A DNA stretch of 57,566 nucleotides, taken from Burkholderiales bacterium. GTDB lineage: Bacteria > Pseudomonadota > Gammaproteobacteria > Burkholderiales > Burkholderiaceae_C. The position numbers and the translations under genes were made by a program. Numbering within the stretch: the stretch's first letter is position 1; every line of letters starts with the position of its first letter. The DNA is taken from the NCBI GenBank assembly GCA_030604135.1, contig JAUVWL010000025.1:1-57566 (forward strand). The letters run 5' to 3'. Of this stretch, positions 29,004 through 37,364 are shown piece by piece. The notes under the pieces are model-generated. The model did not search any database, had not been told where the DNA came from, and worked only from the letters and a program-made list of their open reading frames with translations.

Positions 29004-29862
29004 GCTGGCCCGCGCCTTCGAGGGCGCCACCACCCACTGGACCTTCAAGCCCAGCCGGCCCCGGTGGGACATCGTGTTGCGCCGCTGGTCCGCCCGCCGG
29101 ACCCGCCGTGCGCCCCCCGAGCACCGCCTGGTCCAGCCACCCGCAGGCCCTGGTCGGTGGCTGATGTATTTCATGTACCTGCCGCAGGGGCAGTTGTCCA
29201 TCCACCAACGCTTCACCCTCGAACGCCTGGAGGCAGAAGACGCAAAGCTGATGATCGTGTGTGCCTGCCCACCAGATCACCCGGTGCTTCAGAGCTTGCA
29301 GGAGCGCTGCGATGCACTGTGCTGGAAAGCGCTTGAAGGCTACGATTTCTCGGCCTATGCCGCCGGCCTGAGCGAGCTGGCCCGGCACGCCCCCGGCGCC
29401 GACGTGCTGGTGCTCAACGACTCCATGCTCGGGCCTTTCGGGCCGCTGCTGCCCTTCATCGAACAGGCGCCCTGGCGGCTGACGGGTCTGAGTGCCAGCG
29501 CCTTGAGCGAGAACCACATCCAGTCGTTTGCCTTCATCGTGCGCCAGCTCGACACCGATTTCCTGCAGGCGGTGGCGCCCGTGCTGTCCACGCGCTGGAG
29601 CTACGACCAGCCGAATGCGGTCATCCTGCTCCAGGAGACTCTGCTGGCGCGCGTTGCACATCGCCACATGGATGTCGGCGCCTATTGGTACACCGATGGC
29701 TCGCGCCACCTGGACCTGGCCCTGAACTGTCCGCAGCAGTTGGTGGAGGCGGGCTTTCCGCTGCTCAAACGTTCGCTGTTCGGCAAGTTCGCCGGCACCT
29801 TCCAGGATCCGGCAAAGATGCAGGCCCTGCTGCGGCGGCTGGGTCACCCCGACCTGGGCTGA
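28993..29862 (+). CDS. RgpF-like rhamnan/polysaccharide synthesis protein
   Basis: This 289-residue protein resembles the rhamnan synthesis F (RgpF) family in its middle: 'DVLVLNDSMLGPFGPLLPFI', 'WRLTGLSASALSENHIQSFA' and 'VRQLDTDFLQAVAPVLSTRW'. The N-terminal 60 residues are Arg/Pro-rich and unlike the family core. RgpF proteins are glycosyltransferases completing or branching rhamnose polymers. It starts inside the end of the WcaJ-like gene (ATG at 28993, overlap of 11 bases), which implies translational coupling and a role in the same polysaccharide. It is the last recognisable exopolysaccharide gene in the window; pilin-related genes follow on the other strand. Confidence 0.75.
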   Translation: MPTELARAFEGATTHWTFKPSRPRWDIVLRRWSARRTRRAPPEHRLVQPPAGPGRWLMYFMYLPQGQLSIHQRFTLERLEAEDAKLMIVCACPPDHPVLQSLQERCDALCWKALEGYDFSAYAAGLSELARHAPGADVLVLNDSMLGPFGPLLPFIEQAPWRLTGLSASALSENHIQSFAFIVRQLDTDFLQAVAPVLSTRWSYDQPNAVILLQETLLARVAHRHMDVGAYWYTDGSRHLDLALNCPQQLVEAGFPLLKRSLFGKFAGTFQDPAKMQALLRRLGHPDLG

Positions 29863-29913
29863 GGCACGGACCTGCCGCATGGGCTCCAGGTCCGAGCCCG
29901 GGCCCGGGCCGAC

Positions 29914-30684
29914 TCAGAAGAATCCGTCTTTCAAGACAAAGCCGACCACCTGCCCCGACCCGTCCAGCACGGCCACGGCGTCGGTTCTGGCCAGCACCGG
30001 CAGAAAGCGGGCCGACTCCGGTGCGACCGGCATGCGCTCAAGCTTCTCGCGGATGTCCGCCTGGCTGTCGGGGTAGCGCGCCAGCAGGGCCGACAGGGGC
30101 CGCGACGCCTTCAGGGCCGACTGACGCGCATCTGGGTCGTATGGCGCCCAGAAGCTCGGGCGCTGGCTGGTGTCCACACCGTCCAGAATGGCCGTCATCA
30201 GGGCCGCGCTGCGTTCGGCGCTGTCCTCGGCCTTGCGCACGGCGATGAGCCAGGGACCGGTCCAGGGCAGCTTTCTGAATTCGGGCAGGGCTGCGGGCAG
30301 CTCCTTTTCCAGCACCTCGGCGGCCGCGATGACACGGAAGCGGTCGTGCTCGAAGACCAGCGCCACCGGTCGTGCCAGATGCACGGCATAGAGTCCGTAA
30401 ACCAGCGCCGCCAGCTGCAGCACGGCGATGGTGGTGACATCGCGACGCAAGTGCGTGGCGGTTTTGCGTTTGTCGAAAACCGCAAAGGTCAGCAGCGGCC
30501 CCATGGTCACGTCCACAGCCATGATCAGCAGCAACAGGCTGGTGCCACCGGCCATGACACGGTAGTCCCCCGGGAACCACCATCCGAACACCAGCATGGC
30601 CACCACGGCGGCCACGGCGGCCGACCACAGCAGGTGCCACGCCATGGCCTTGCCACGTACCTTGATCTGTTCCAGAAAGCCCAT
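29914..30684 (-). CDS. TfpX/TfpZ-family type IV pilin accessory protein
   Basis: The protein has 256 residues. The ATG at 30684 gives 'MGFLEQIKVRGKAMAWHLL', followed by two or three membrane segments including 'MAGGTSLLLLIMAVDVTMGP' (residues about 45-65), 'LQLAALVYGLYAVHLARPVA' and 'LVFEHDRFRVIAAAEV'. This series is characteristic of the pilin accessory proteins described beside the pilA genes of some Pseudomonas aeruginosa pilin groups, which modulate pilin assembly. The C-terminal half is soluble, with 'TDAVAVLDGSGQVVGFVLK' at the end. It is 147 bases downstream of the second pilin gene on the same strand, so it may be expressed with it. It is presumably an inner-membrane protein specific for these pilins. 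Confidence 0.85.
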   Translation of the reverse strand: MGFLEQIKVRGKAMAWHLLWSAAVAAVVAMLVFGWWFPGDYRVMAGGTSLLLLIMAVDVTMGPLLTFAVFDKRKTATHLRRDVTTIAVLQLAALVYGLYAVHLARPVALVFEHDRFRVIAAAEVLEKELPAALPEFRKLPWTGPWLIAVRKAEDSAERSAALMTAILDGVDTSQRPSFWAPYDPDARQSALKASRPLSALLARYPDSQADIREKLERMPVAPESARFLPVLARTDAVAVLDGSGQVVGFVLKDGFF

Positions 30685-30831
30685 ATGGGACACAAGTCTA
30701 GTGCAGTGTGTGACGCTGCCCGACACCTGAAACCACGCCGACCGGGTCACGACATTGCGGATCGGCGCGGTCCCTGCAGGTCTTGTTGTGGTGGCTGCGC
30801 GCGTGCGCGACGACGGTCGAACCCAGGTCCG

Positions 30832-31383
30832 TCAGCGGCAGTCATTGGGCGCAAAACGCGCTGGCAGGGTGCCTACCGAGCCCACCATAGAGCGAGCAGT
30901 CGAGATGATATCGCCATCCGACTGGCAGCTCCAGTCTATGGGCCCGGTGACGCCGGCCGCAAAGGACAGGCCCAGGGGCACCGGTGCCCCGCCGGGCTGG
31001 ATCCAAGGGGTCAACACCAGCGTGGCGCCGGCGGGGATGTTGCCCACGTTGGTCTCGTTGTAGGTGATGGTGATTTCACCGTCGGTGGCGGCATCGGGTG
31101 CACTGGTGACCAGCACACTGGTCACGAATTTGCTGGAGGCTCCGACTCCACCGGCCTGGGCGTTCCAGGTGGCAGCGGTCGCCTGAAGGTTCTGCTGCGT
31201 GGATGCGCCCAGCCCGACCTGTCCCTTCAGATCGGCGGACAGCGACAGCCCTTCGGACACACGCGCCCGGATGGTGTAGTCCTGGTAGGCCGGCAGGGCT
31301 ACGGCGGCCAGGATGCCGATGATGGCCACCACGATCATGAGTTCGATCAGGGTGAAGCCCTGGTGTGCGGCTGCGGGTTTCAT
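30832..31383 (-). CDS. type IV major pilin paralogue 1
   Basis: This 183-residue pre-pilin has a short basic leader ending in Gly9, then '[20 protein letters not shown]' with Phe1 and Glu5 of the mature pilin, the prepilin-peptidase and assembly signature. The globular part is Ala/Thr/Gly-rich with a Cys pair ('DWSCQSDG' and the terminal '[10 protein letters not shown]') forming the usual C-terminal disulfide loop. It is clearly homologous to the pilin encoded at 31632-32192: the N-terminal helix and the last 11 residues are identical in both. It is downstream of the other pilin on the same strand but has its own sigma-54-like promoter (31426-31440). It may be an alternative or minor subunit. 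Confidence 0.95.
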   Translation of the reverse strand: MKPAAAHQGFTLIELMIVVAIIGILAAVALPAYQDYTIRARVSEGLSLSADLKGQVGLGASTQQNLQATAATWNAQAGGVGASSKFVTSVLVTSAPDAATDGEITITYNETNVGNIPAGATLVLTPWIQPGGAPVPLGLSFAAGVTGPIDWSCQSDGDIISTARSMVGSVGTLPARFAPNDCR

Positions 31384-31425
31384 CGAAAGGCCTTCAGAAA
31401 GAGAGCTCGGTATGGGTTCAATCAC

Positions 31426-31440
31426 GCATACAACGTGCCA
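31426..31440 (-). promoter_or_regulatory. sigma-54 promoter of pilin gene 1
   Basis: On the minus strand the site reads TGGCACGTTGTATGC, against the consensus TGGCACG-N4-TTGCW: the GG and GC pair are correctly 10 bases apart and only one core base differs. The expected transcription start is about 30 bases upstream of the pilin ATG. Type IV pilin genes of Pseudomonas are classic sigma-54/PilSR targets. Confidence 0.8.
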
Positions 31441-31492
31441 TACAGGAACGGCCCAGCGAGCGTGAACAGGTTCACGTTTTTGTGCAACGCGG

Positions 31493-31507
31493 CGACAAAT
31501 TCTGTCG
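31493..31507. promoter_or_regulatory. PilR-like TGTC dyad upstream of pilin gene 1
   Basis: CGACAAATTCTGTCG is an imperfect dyad with TGTC/GACA halves. It begins exactly 52 bases upstream of the sigma-54 core; further TGTC-type half sites (31515, 31545) extend upstream. PilR is known to bind TGTC elements upstream of pilA. Confidence 0.65.
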
Positions 31508-31567
31508 GTCGGTGTGACAGTATTTGCCAGCAACGTATCGCAGTCTGTCGCTTGCTCTGGACAAAAG

Positions 31568-31591
31568 AAAGGGGTGCCTCAGCACCCCTTT
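31568..31591 (-). terminator. rho-independent terminator after pilin gene 2
   Basis: GGGGTGC-CTCA-GCACCCC forms a 7-base-pair stem with A/T-rich flanks on both sides (AGAAA and TTTTCT). It lies 41 bases past the stop codon of the gene at 31632-32192 and just upstream of the activator site of pilin gene 1, which should insulate the two pilin units. The flanks would allow bidirectional action. Confidence 0.8.
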
Positions 31592-31631
31592 TCTATGTGA
31601 TCAGTCGGTAGGACAGATCACGACTTTTGCA

Positions 31632-32192
<561 letters not shown>

Positions 32193-32250
32193 GAAACTCT
32201 CTCCTTGGTTGAAAACAAATCCCTTGGGGGGTGTGGGCGCGTTCTCTTGA

Positions 32251-32265
32251 GCAGGACGCGTGCCA
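32251..32265 (-). promoter_or_regulatory. sigma-54 promoter of pilin gene 2
   Basis: Minus strand TGGCACGCGTCCTGC, with GG and GC 10 bases apart, matches the sigma-54 consensus at all but one core base (TTGC read as CTGC). The predicted start of transcription gives a leader of about 47 bases. Confidence 0.85.
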
Positions 32266-32317
32266 GCCTGAAATAGCCGGTTTTCTGCGGGCTTTTTCAC
32301 GCTTTGCGCCGTTCGGG

Positions 32318-32393
32318 TGACAAATCGTGTCGGCGAAGCGGGGCAGAGGCTGACAAAAATTGTCAGGCTGGGTGGGGGCGACAGGATTTGTCA
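32318..32393. promoter_or_regulatory. three PilR-like TGTC dyads
   Basis: Dyads TGACAAATCGTGTCG (32318), TGACAAAAATTGTCA (32351) and CGACAGGATTTGTCA (32379) are spaced 33 and 28 bases apart. The first begins 52 bases upstream of the sigma-54 site, as at pilin gene 1. They form a likely enhancer array for a PilR-type activator. Together with the promoter at 32251-32265 and the repeat at 32443-32526 they account for most of the gene-free interval 32193-32561. Confidence 0.7.
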
Positions 32394-32442
32394 CTGCTTG
32401 CACAGGGTCTTTGTGTTCGTGTCTGTGGGCCTGCTTGCCTTG

Positions 32443-32526
32443 GTCATGCCCGCGCACGCGGGAATCCACGGGTGCCCACGACGCCGCACCGCTGAGGGCG
32501 TGGATGCCCGCGTGCGCGGGCATGAC
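32443..32526. repeat. 84-base inverted repeat element, copy A
   Basis: The 28-base termini are inverted copies with a single mismatch, both built on the core GTCATGCCCGCGCACGCGGG. Related, more diverged copies are found at 48688-48793 and 57106-57195, all intergenic. It is a dispersed palindromic repeat with no coding capacity, and may form a large hairpin in transcripts from either strand. Confidence 0.8.
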
Positions 32527-32561
32527 GGTGGGTTGACGTGCGCAGCGGAGCGGGGAGATGT

Positions 32562-33365
32562 CTACAGCTCGAACTCCATGCCCGCGCTGAGCCAGCGGAT
32601 GTCGTGGCGGACGTCGCTTTCGCGGTTGGGGGTGGCGTCGAAGCGCTCGATCTCGTTCATGATGAGCGCGGTCTCGGCCGGTTTGGTGTGGGTGATGTAG
32701 ACCGGGAAGCGCCGGTCGCGGGCGATCTGGTCGAGTTCTTCGGCCAGGGTACTGGGGGCCAGGTGCAGGCTGCGCTCGGCCAGGGCCTTCTCGCGGTCGC
32801 TGAAGGCGGTCTCGATGATGAGCATGGCCACCTGCATGGCGTTGACCCGCTGCCAGAACGCGGGGTTTCGGTGGGTGTCGCCGCTGAAGACCCAGTGGCC
32901 GGAGGCCGAATCGACGGCAAAACCGACCGCAGGCACGGTGTGCACAGCCGGCAGCACCTCGATGGCCTTACCCCCCACCTGCACCACGTCGCCGACACCA
33001 AAACTCACAAAACGCATCAGCGGTGTGTCGACGCTGGGAATGGCGGCAAAGTCGGGCCAGATCAGGTCGTTGAAGATGTGGGTGCGCAGCGCAGCGATGG
33101 TGCCCGGCAGCGCGTGCACCTGCAGCGGCGGCGCGCCGGCGGCGATGCGGCGGGCAGCCACCGCGTCGATCATCAGGGGCAGGCTGGCCACGTGGTCCAG
33201 ATGCGAATGGGTCAGCAACACGTGGTCGATGCGCGCCATTTCGTCGAGCGTGAGGTCGCCCACGCCGGTGCCGGCGTCGATCAGGACGTCGTCGTCCAGC
33301 AGGAATGAGGTTGTCCGGCAGCCACTGGCAATGGCACCGGAGCAACCGAGTACGCGAACCCTCAT
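32562..33365 (-). CDS. metallo-beta-lactamase-fold 3',5'-cyclic nucleotide phosphodiesterase
   Basis: The protein has 267 residues. The metal motif is 'LLTHSHLDHVASL' with His53, His55, Asp57 and His58; further ligands fit 'AVHTVPAVG', 'WVFSGDTHRNPAFW' and 'YITHTKPAE'. The overall order resembles the bacterial class II cAMP phosphodiesterases and related MBL hydrolases rather than RNases or glyoxalases. It likely hydrolyses cAMP (or another cyclic nucleotide) to the 5' monophosphate in the cytoplasm; no signal peptide is visible. It starts 51 bases after the end of the CHASE2-adenylate cyclase gene on the same strand, so enzymes that make and break the same messenger are probably co-expressed. 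The exact substrate is inferred from this context. Confidence 0.85.
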   Translation of the reverse strand: MRVRVLGCSGAIASGCRTTSFLLDDDVLIDAGTGVGDLTLDEMARIDHVLLTHSHLDHVASLPLMIDAVAARRIAAGAPPLQVHALPGTIAALRTHIFNDLIWPDFAAIPSVDTPLMRFVSFGVGDVVQVGGKAIEVLPAVHTVPAVGFAVDSASGHWVFSGDTHRNPAFWQRVNAMQVAMLIIETAFSDREKALAERSLHLAPSTLAEELDQIARDRRFPVYITHTKPAETALIMNEIERFDATPNRESDVRHDIRWLSAGMEFEL

Positions 33366-33416
33366 CGGTGCAGCAGTCTGTTGTTGTGGTGGTGGCGGGC
33401 CGACCGGGCGGCCCCT

Positions 33417-35669
33417 TCAGGAATCGTCGGATGGGTCGGCACCGCTGGTCTGAAGCCCGGCCGCCGACGTCTGCAGTGAGGCTACCCGCTGGGCATACAG
33501 GCGGTAAAGGACATTTTCCGCACTTGCCGCCTGCAGTTGTAACAAGTGGCGACGGCATGTAGGCGCGTCACCGGCACGCCACGCGGCCAGCGCCAGGGCC
33601 CACAGTTCCAGTTCGGCCCGCAGGTCCGGCGTCGCGTCACCTGCAGTCGGCGCACGCGGCGTGAAAATGGTCACCGCTTCAACCCGGCCCTTGACCTGCA
33701 CACGGTCCAGCTCCTGCCAGTGCCAGCCGTTGGCCTGCGCCCGGGTGCTCTCGCCCGCCACCACCGCCGCGCCGTACACCTTGGATAAACCTTCCAGGCG
33801 GGAAGCGAGGTTCACCGCGTCGCCCACCACCGTGTAGCTGCGGCGCACGTCCGAGCCCATGTCACCGACACAGACCTCGCCGGTGTTCAGTCCGATGCCG
33901 ACCGCAATCGGCGGCAGCCCGGCTTCGGCATGCTCCCGGTTGATGGCGGCGATTTCCTCGACCATGTCCCAGGCGGTCTGCACGGCCAGCGCCGCATGGC
34001 GCGGCTCGTCCAGCGGTGCCCCCCAGAACGCCATGATGCAGTCGCCCATGTACTTGTCGATGGTGCCACGGCGGCGCCGGATGACCCGCGTCAGCCGACT
34101 GAAAACCCGGTTGAGCAGGGCCTGCAACTCGGTCGGCGGCATGCGCTCGGACAGGGTGGTGAACCCCCGCATGTCGCAGAACATCACCGTCATCTCCCGC
34201 GTCTGCGCCTGCATGCTGTAGCGCTGCGGGTCGTCCAGCATTTCGTCAACCAGCTCGGGTGGCACATAGGTGCCGAACAGCTGCGCCAGGTGCCGCTTGG
34301 AGCGGCTCTCGACCAGGTAGCCATAACTCATGTCGAGCACGAACACCAGTGCGATCACGAACAGCACGCTGGCCAGGGGCAACACCAGCGCCTGGGCCGA
34401 AAACAGCCACAGGTTCAGCCCCACCATGGCCAGCAAGGTGGCCGCGCTCAGCAGCAGGGCCCCCAGGGGTGAGAGCAGGGGCAGGGCCAGCGCCAGCAAC
34501 AGCCCGGCCAGCAGCACCTGCATCAGCTCGACGCCGCGAGCGTAGTCGGGCCGCACCGGCAGGTGCTCGTCCAGCAGCCCGGCGATCAGGTTGGCATGGA
34601 CCTCGACCCCCGGGTAGGTCTCGGACACCGGCGTGGCCCGCAGATCCATGAGCCCGGGCGCCGAGGTGCCCAGCAGCACGATCCGCCCCTGCAGGCTGCC
34701 CGCCGGCACCCGCCCGGTCAGCAGGTCGGTGGCCGGAACGTAGCGGAACGACCCACCCTGTGGCCCGCCCGGGCCACGGAAGGGCACCAGCGTGGCGGCA
34801 CGCTCGTCAATGTCGATCAGGCGCACCCGGTCCTGGCGCTGCAGACGCAGGCCATGCACGGCAACCGGGCTGCCGTGCCCGGGCGCATCGGTGACGCGGG
34901 CCAGGGCCAGCTCCGGGTCGCCCAGCACCAGGCGCATCACGGCCAGAGCCAGCGATTCGTAGTGCTGTCCACCGTGCTCGGCCAGCAGCGGCAGGGAGCG
35001 CACCACCCCGTCGCTGTCGGCCAGGGCGTTGAAGAAACCGGCCCGCGGGGCCGCCTTGGCCAGCACGGGCAGGTTGGCGCCGTACCCGTCCCATCGCGTG
35101 GCCCGCAGACCGCGGGCCTGCGGGTCGCCAGCGGGCAAGACCGGCGCGGGGAGCACACCGCTGGTTCGGGCCTGCCGGTCGCTGGTGAAGTAATAGCCCA
35201 GCACCACCGGGCGGTCCTGCAGTGCCCGGGCCAGGCGGGCGTCCAGGTCGAGCTCGGGCAGCAGGGCCTGCAGGCGCGTCGCCAGCGCGGGCTCGTCGGC
35301 CAGCGGCCCTTGGGCCAGGGCCTGTAGCCGGGCATGACCGGCGCTTTCATCGGGTTCGGCAAAGACCATGTCCAGCCCGAGCGCCAGCACGCCCTGACGG
35401 TCAAACAGTTCGTCGACCAGCTCGGCCACCCGGTCGCGCGGCCAGGGCCAGCGGCCTTGCTCCGCCAGGCTTTTTTCGTCGATGTCGACGATCACCACGC
35501 GCTCGTCCAGACCGCCCGGCAGCGCCGCCTTCAGCCGGGTGTCGTAGATGATCTGGTCCAGGCGCTGCAGCGGCTCCATGGACCACAGGCCCACCACGTG
35601 CAACAGCGCCAGCAGCACAGGCAACAGGGACACGGCCATGCGGGGGCCGTGTCGCAAGATGGCTTTCAT
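33417..35669 (-). CDS. CHASE2-domain class III adenylate cyclase
   Basis: The protein has 750 residues. A membrane anchor lies at about 10-30, then a periplasmic CHASE2 sensor (about 35-350) with the typical 'RVVIVDIDEKSLAEQGRWPW' and 'GRIVLLGTSAPGLMDLRATP' segments, then three membrane segments (about 365-450), then the cyclase catalytic domain (about 470-650). Metal-binding aspartates are Asp499 in 'FCDMRGF' and Asp543 in 'YMGDCIMAF'. The purine-specifying pair reads Lys (DKYMGD) and Thr (YTVVGD), as in class IIIb enzymes, with Asn/Arg of 'AVNLASRLEG' present, so activity is expected. The last 100 residues are helical without assigned function. An unknown extracytoplasmic signal should control cAMP synthesis. 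The ATG at 35669 lies just next to an unusual palindromic repeat. Confidence 0.93.
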   Translation of the reverse strand: MKAILRHGPRMAVSLLPVLLALLHVVGLWSMEPLQRLDQIIYDTRLKAALPGGLDERVVIVDIDEKSLAEQGRWPWPRDRVAELVDELFDRQGVLALGLDMVFAEPDESAGHARLQALAQGPLADEPALATRLQALLPELDLDARLARALQDRPVVLGYYFTSDRQARTSGVLPAPVLPAGDPQARGLRATRWDGYGANLPVLAKAAPRAGFFNALADSDGVVRSLPLLAEHGGQHYESLALAVMRLVLGDPELALARVTDAPGHGSPVAVHGLRLQRQDRVRLIDIDERAATLVPFRGPGGPQGGSFRYVPATDLLTGRVPAGSLQGRIVLLGTSAPGLMDLRATPVSETYPGVEVHANLIAGLLDEHLPVRPDYARGVELMQVLLAGLLLALALPLLSPLGALLLSAATLLAMVGLNLWLFSAQALVLPLASVLFVIALVFVLDMSYGYLVESRSKRHLAQLFGTYVPPELVDEMLDDPQRYSMQAQTREMTVMFCDMRGFTTLSERMPPTELQALLNRVFSRLTRVIRRRRGTIDKYMGDCIMAFWGAPLDEPRHAALAVQTAWDMVEEIAAINREHAEAGLPPIAVGIGLNTGEVCVGDMGSDVRRSYTVVGDAVNLASRLEGLSKVYGAAVVAGESTRAQANGWHWQELDRVQVKGRVEAVTIFTPRAPTAGDATPDLRAELELWALALAAWRAGDAPTCRRHLLQLQAASAENVLYRLYAQRVASLQTSAAGLQTSGADPSDDS

Positions 35670-35687
35670 GGGACCCAGGCCGGGTCA

Positions 35688-35846
35688 GAGGCTGAGAGGG
35701 AATCGGGCGCGCCCGAGAGGGTGCCCCAAAGCGCCGCTGGCAAGGCGCAAAGCACAGCCGTAGCTCGGGCTAAGGCGCGCATTTGCTACGCCGCAGGCGG
35801 TGGTTTGGGGTTGCAAGGCGGGCATGGCCGATTGCCTCTCAGCCTC
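35688..35846. repeat. long imperfect inverted repeat (about 160 bases)
   Basis: The ends are near-exact inverted copies: GAGGCTGAGAGGGAATCGG at 35688-35706 pairs with CCGATTGCCTCTCAGCCTC at 35828-35846, one mismatch. Pairing continues inward with gaps (CCCCAAA against TTTGGGG, GGC/GCC runs), so almost the whole 159 bases can fold into one arm with a small GTAGCTCGGGCTAAGG-type loop. It fills most of the gap between the FHA and cyclase genes. It is probably a dispersed palindromic or miniature element. Confidence 0.7.
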
Positions 35847-35881
35847 TCAGTAGCCCGCCACCGCAGGGCAGGCGGCGCGCA

Positions 35882-36505
35882 TCACTTCTGGACGAACTGC
35901 ATCTGGGTGCCGGCCAGCTCGATCAGGTCGCCGTTGTGCAGCTGCACCGGATCGTTGCCCAGCGGCTGCCCGTTGACGGTGGGCTTGTTCACGCCTTCCA
36001 CCAGGGCCACGACATAGCCGTGGGGGCGCTTGGTGATGGCGGCCACGGCCACCCCGGGTTTGCCGATGGTGGTGACCACCTTGACCAGCGGCACCTCGCG
36101 CCCGGCGGCCGCGCCGGACATCACACGGATGGCCGCCGGCCCGACGGTCTCGGCATCGCCCGGGCTGGCACCCTGGGCGGTGTTGATGACCATGGTCTTC
36201 TCGTAGCTGTCGGGCGAGCCATCGTGGATGAACTTGATCTTGTACTTGCCGATCTCGACCGTGTCGCCATTGCCCAGCTGCTGCTTCTTGATCGCCTTGC
36301 CGTTGACGTAGGTGCCGTTGGTGCTGTTGAGGTCTTCCAGAAAGACCTCGGCACCCGACATCTGCAGCACCGCGTGCTCACCGCTGACAGCCAGGTTGTC
36401 GATCACGATGTCGTTGTACGGACGCCGACCCAGCGTGGTGCGGTCCTTGGTGAGCTGCACTTCCTTGATCACGACACCATCGATGGAAACGATCATTTTC
36501 GGCAT
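35882..36505 (-). CDS. tandem FHA-domain protein
   Basis: This 207-residue protein contains two forkhead-associated domains. The first (about 20-95) is canonical: 'TTLGRRPYNDIVIDN' carries the Gly-Arg, 'VSGEHAVLQ' the Ser-x-x-His, and 'LEDLNSTNGTYVNGK' the Asn-Gly motifs that bind phosphothreonine. The second (about 120-205) is degenerate: it has 'TTIGKPGVAVAAITKRPHG' and 'VNKPTVNGQPL', with the phosphopeptide residues poorly kept. A Thr-rich 'SYEKTMVINTAQG' linker could be a kinase target. Adjacent genes encode a PP2C phosphatase and a Ser/Thr kinase, so it is likely their phospho-dependent adaptor. It starts 62 bases after the phosphatase stop and is cytoplasmic. Confidence 0.93.
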   Translation of the reverse strand: MPKMIVSIDGVVIKEVQLTKDRTTLGRRPYNDIVIDNLAVSGEHAVLQMSGAEVFLEDLNSTNGTYVNGKAIKKQQLGNGDTVEIGKYKIKFIHDGSPDSYEKTMVINTAQGASPGDAETVGPAAIRVMSGAAAGREVPLVKVVTTIGKPGVAVAAITKRPHGYVVALVEGVNKPTVNGQPLGNDPVQLHNGDLIELAGTQMQFVQK

Positions 36506-36567
36506 GGCCGACTCCTCTGGGGGCTTGTAGTACTGCTTGGATTCTAGGGCGTCAGAATGGGACCGGG

Positions 36568-37353
36568 TCAGGTACCCAGCATGCGCGAGAGCAATCCGCG
36601 GCGACTGGGGCGCGAACGGGCCTGCGCCAGTATGACCGAAATATTATCCCGCCCGCCGCAATCGTTGGCTGCATCGACCAGCGCATGGGCTTTCTCCTCC
36701 AGGGTGCCGGCGGTGATCAGCAGAGCAGCGATGCGCTCGTCGGACATCATGTCGTTGAGGCCATCGGAGCAGAACAGGTAGAGGTCGCCGTCTTCTATGC
36801 GGAATTCACTGACCTCCAGCAGCACCGTGTCCTCCACGCCCAGGGCGCGGGTCACGAGGTTGCGGTGGGTGGCGAACTGGGCCTGCTCGGGCGAGATCAG
36901 GCCGGCGTCGATCTGTTCCTGCAACAGGGAGTGGTCGCGGGTGAGCTGCACAAATCGGCCGTCACGCAGGCGGTAGCAGCGGGAGTCACCCACATGGCCG
37001 ATCAGTGCCCGGGTCTTCTGGAACACACCCATGACCAGGGTGGTGCCCATGCCGGCGTAGTGCGCCTCGGCGTTGGCGGCGTTGAAGATCGAGCGGTTGG
37101 CGTTGTCGATGCAGATTTCCATCGCGCGGCGCAGCTCGCGCGGGTTGGCCTCATGCCCGCCCTCGGCCAGCCAGCGCCCCAGTTCCGTCTTGACATAGGT
37201 GGTGGCCATGGCGCTGGCAACTTCGCCCGCGTTGTAACCCCCCATGCCATCGGCCAGGATGGCGATGTGGTTCTCCGTGTCCAGCAGCACGGAGTCTTCG
37301 TTGTTCTCTCTCACCATGCCGGTGTCGGTGAGGCTGAAATACTCGAAATTCAT
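36568..37353 (-). CDS. PP2C-family Ser/Thr protein phosphatase
   Basis: The protein has 261 residues. PP2C motifs in order: 'GMVRENNEDSVLL' with the metal Asp (residues 12-24), 'IAILADGMGGYNAGEVAS' with the DGMGG motif, 'LIGHVGDSRCYRLRDGRFV', 'LTRDHSLLQEQIDAG', 'LYLFCSDGLNDMMSDE' and 'CGGRDNISVILAQ'. It matches the Stp1/PphA class of Mn/Mg-dependent phosphatases that reverse Hanks-type kinases. It starts 11 bases after the kinase stop codon, so kinase and phosphatase are a coupled pair, with the FHA protein next. The phosphatase is soluble and cytoplasmic. Confidence 0.95.
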   Translation of the reverse strand: MNFEYFSLTDTGMVRENNEDSVLLDTENHIAILADGMGGYNAGEVASAMATTYVKTELGRWLAEGGHEANPRELRRAMEICIDNANRSIFNAANAEAHYAGMGTTLVMGVFQKTRALIGHVGDSRCYRLRDGRFVQLTRDHSLLQEQIDAGLISPEQAQFATHRNLVTRALGVEDTVLLEVSEFRIEDGDLYLFCSDGLNDMMSDERIAALLITAGTLEEKAHALVDAANDCGGRDNISVILAQARSRPSRRGLLSRMLGT

Positions 37354-37364
37354 GGAATTGAGAC

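Noticed and set aside
32400..32560. Small open frames across repeat copy A
   Set aside because: They are translations of the palindromic repeat and have no start signals or homology.
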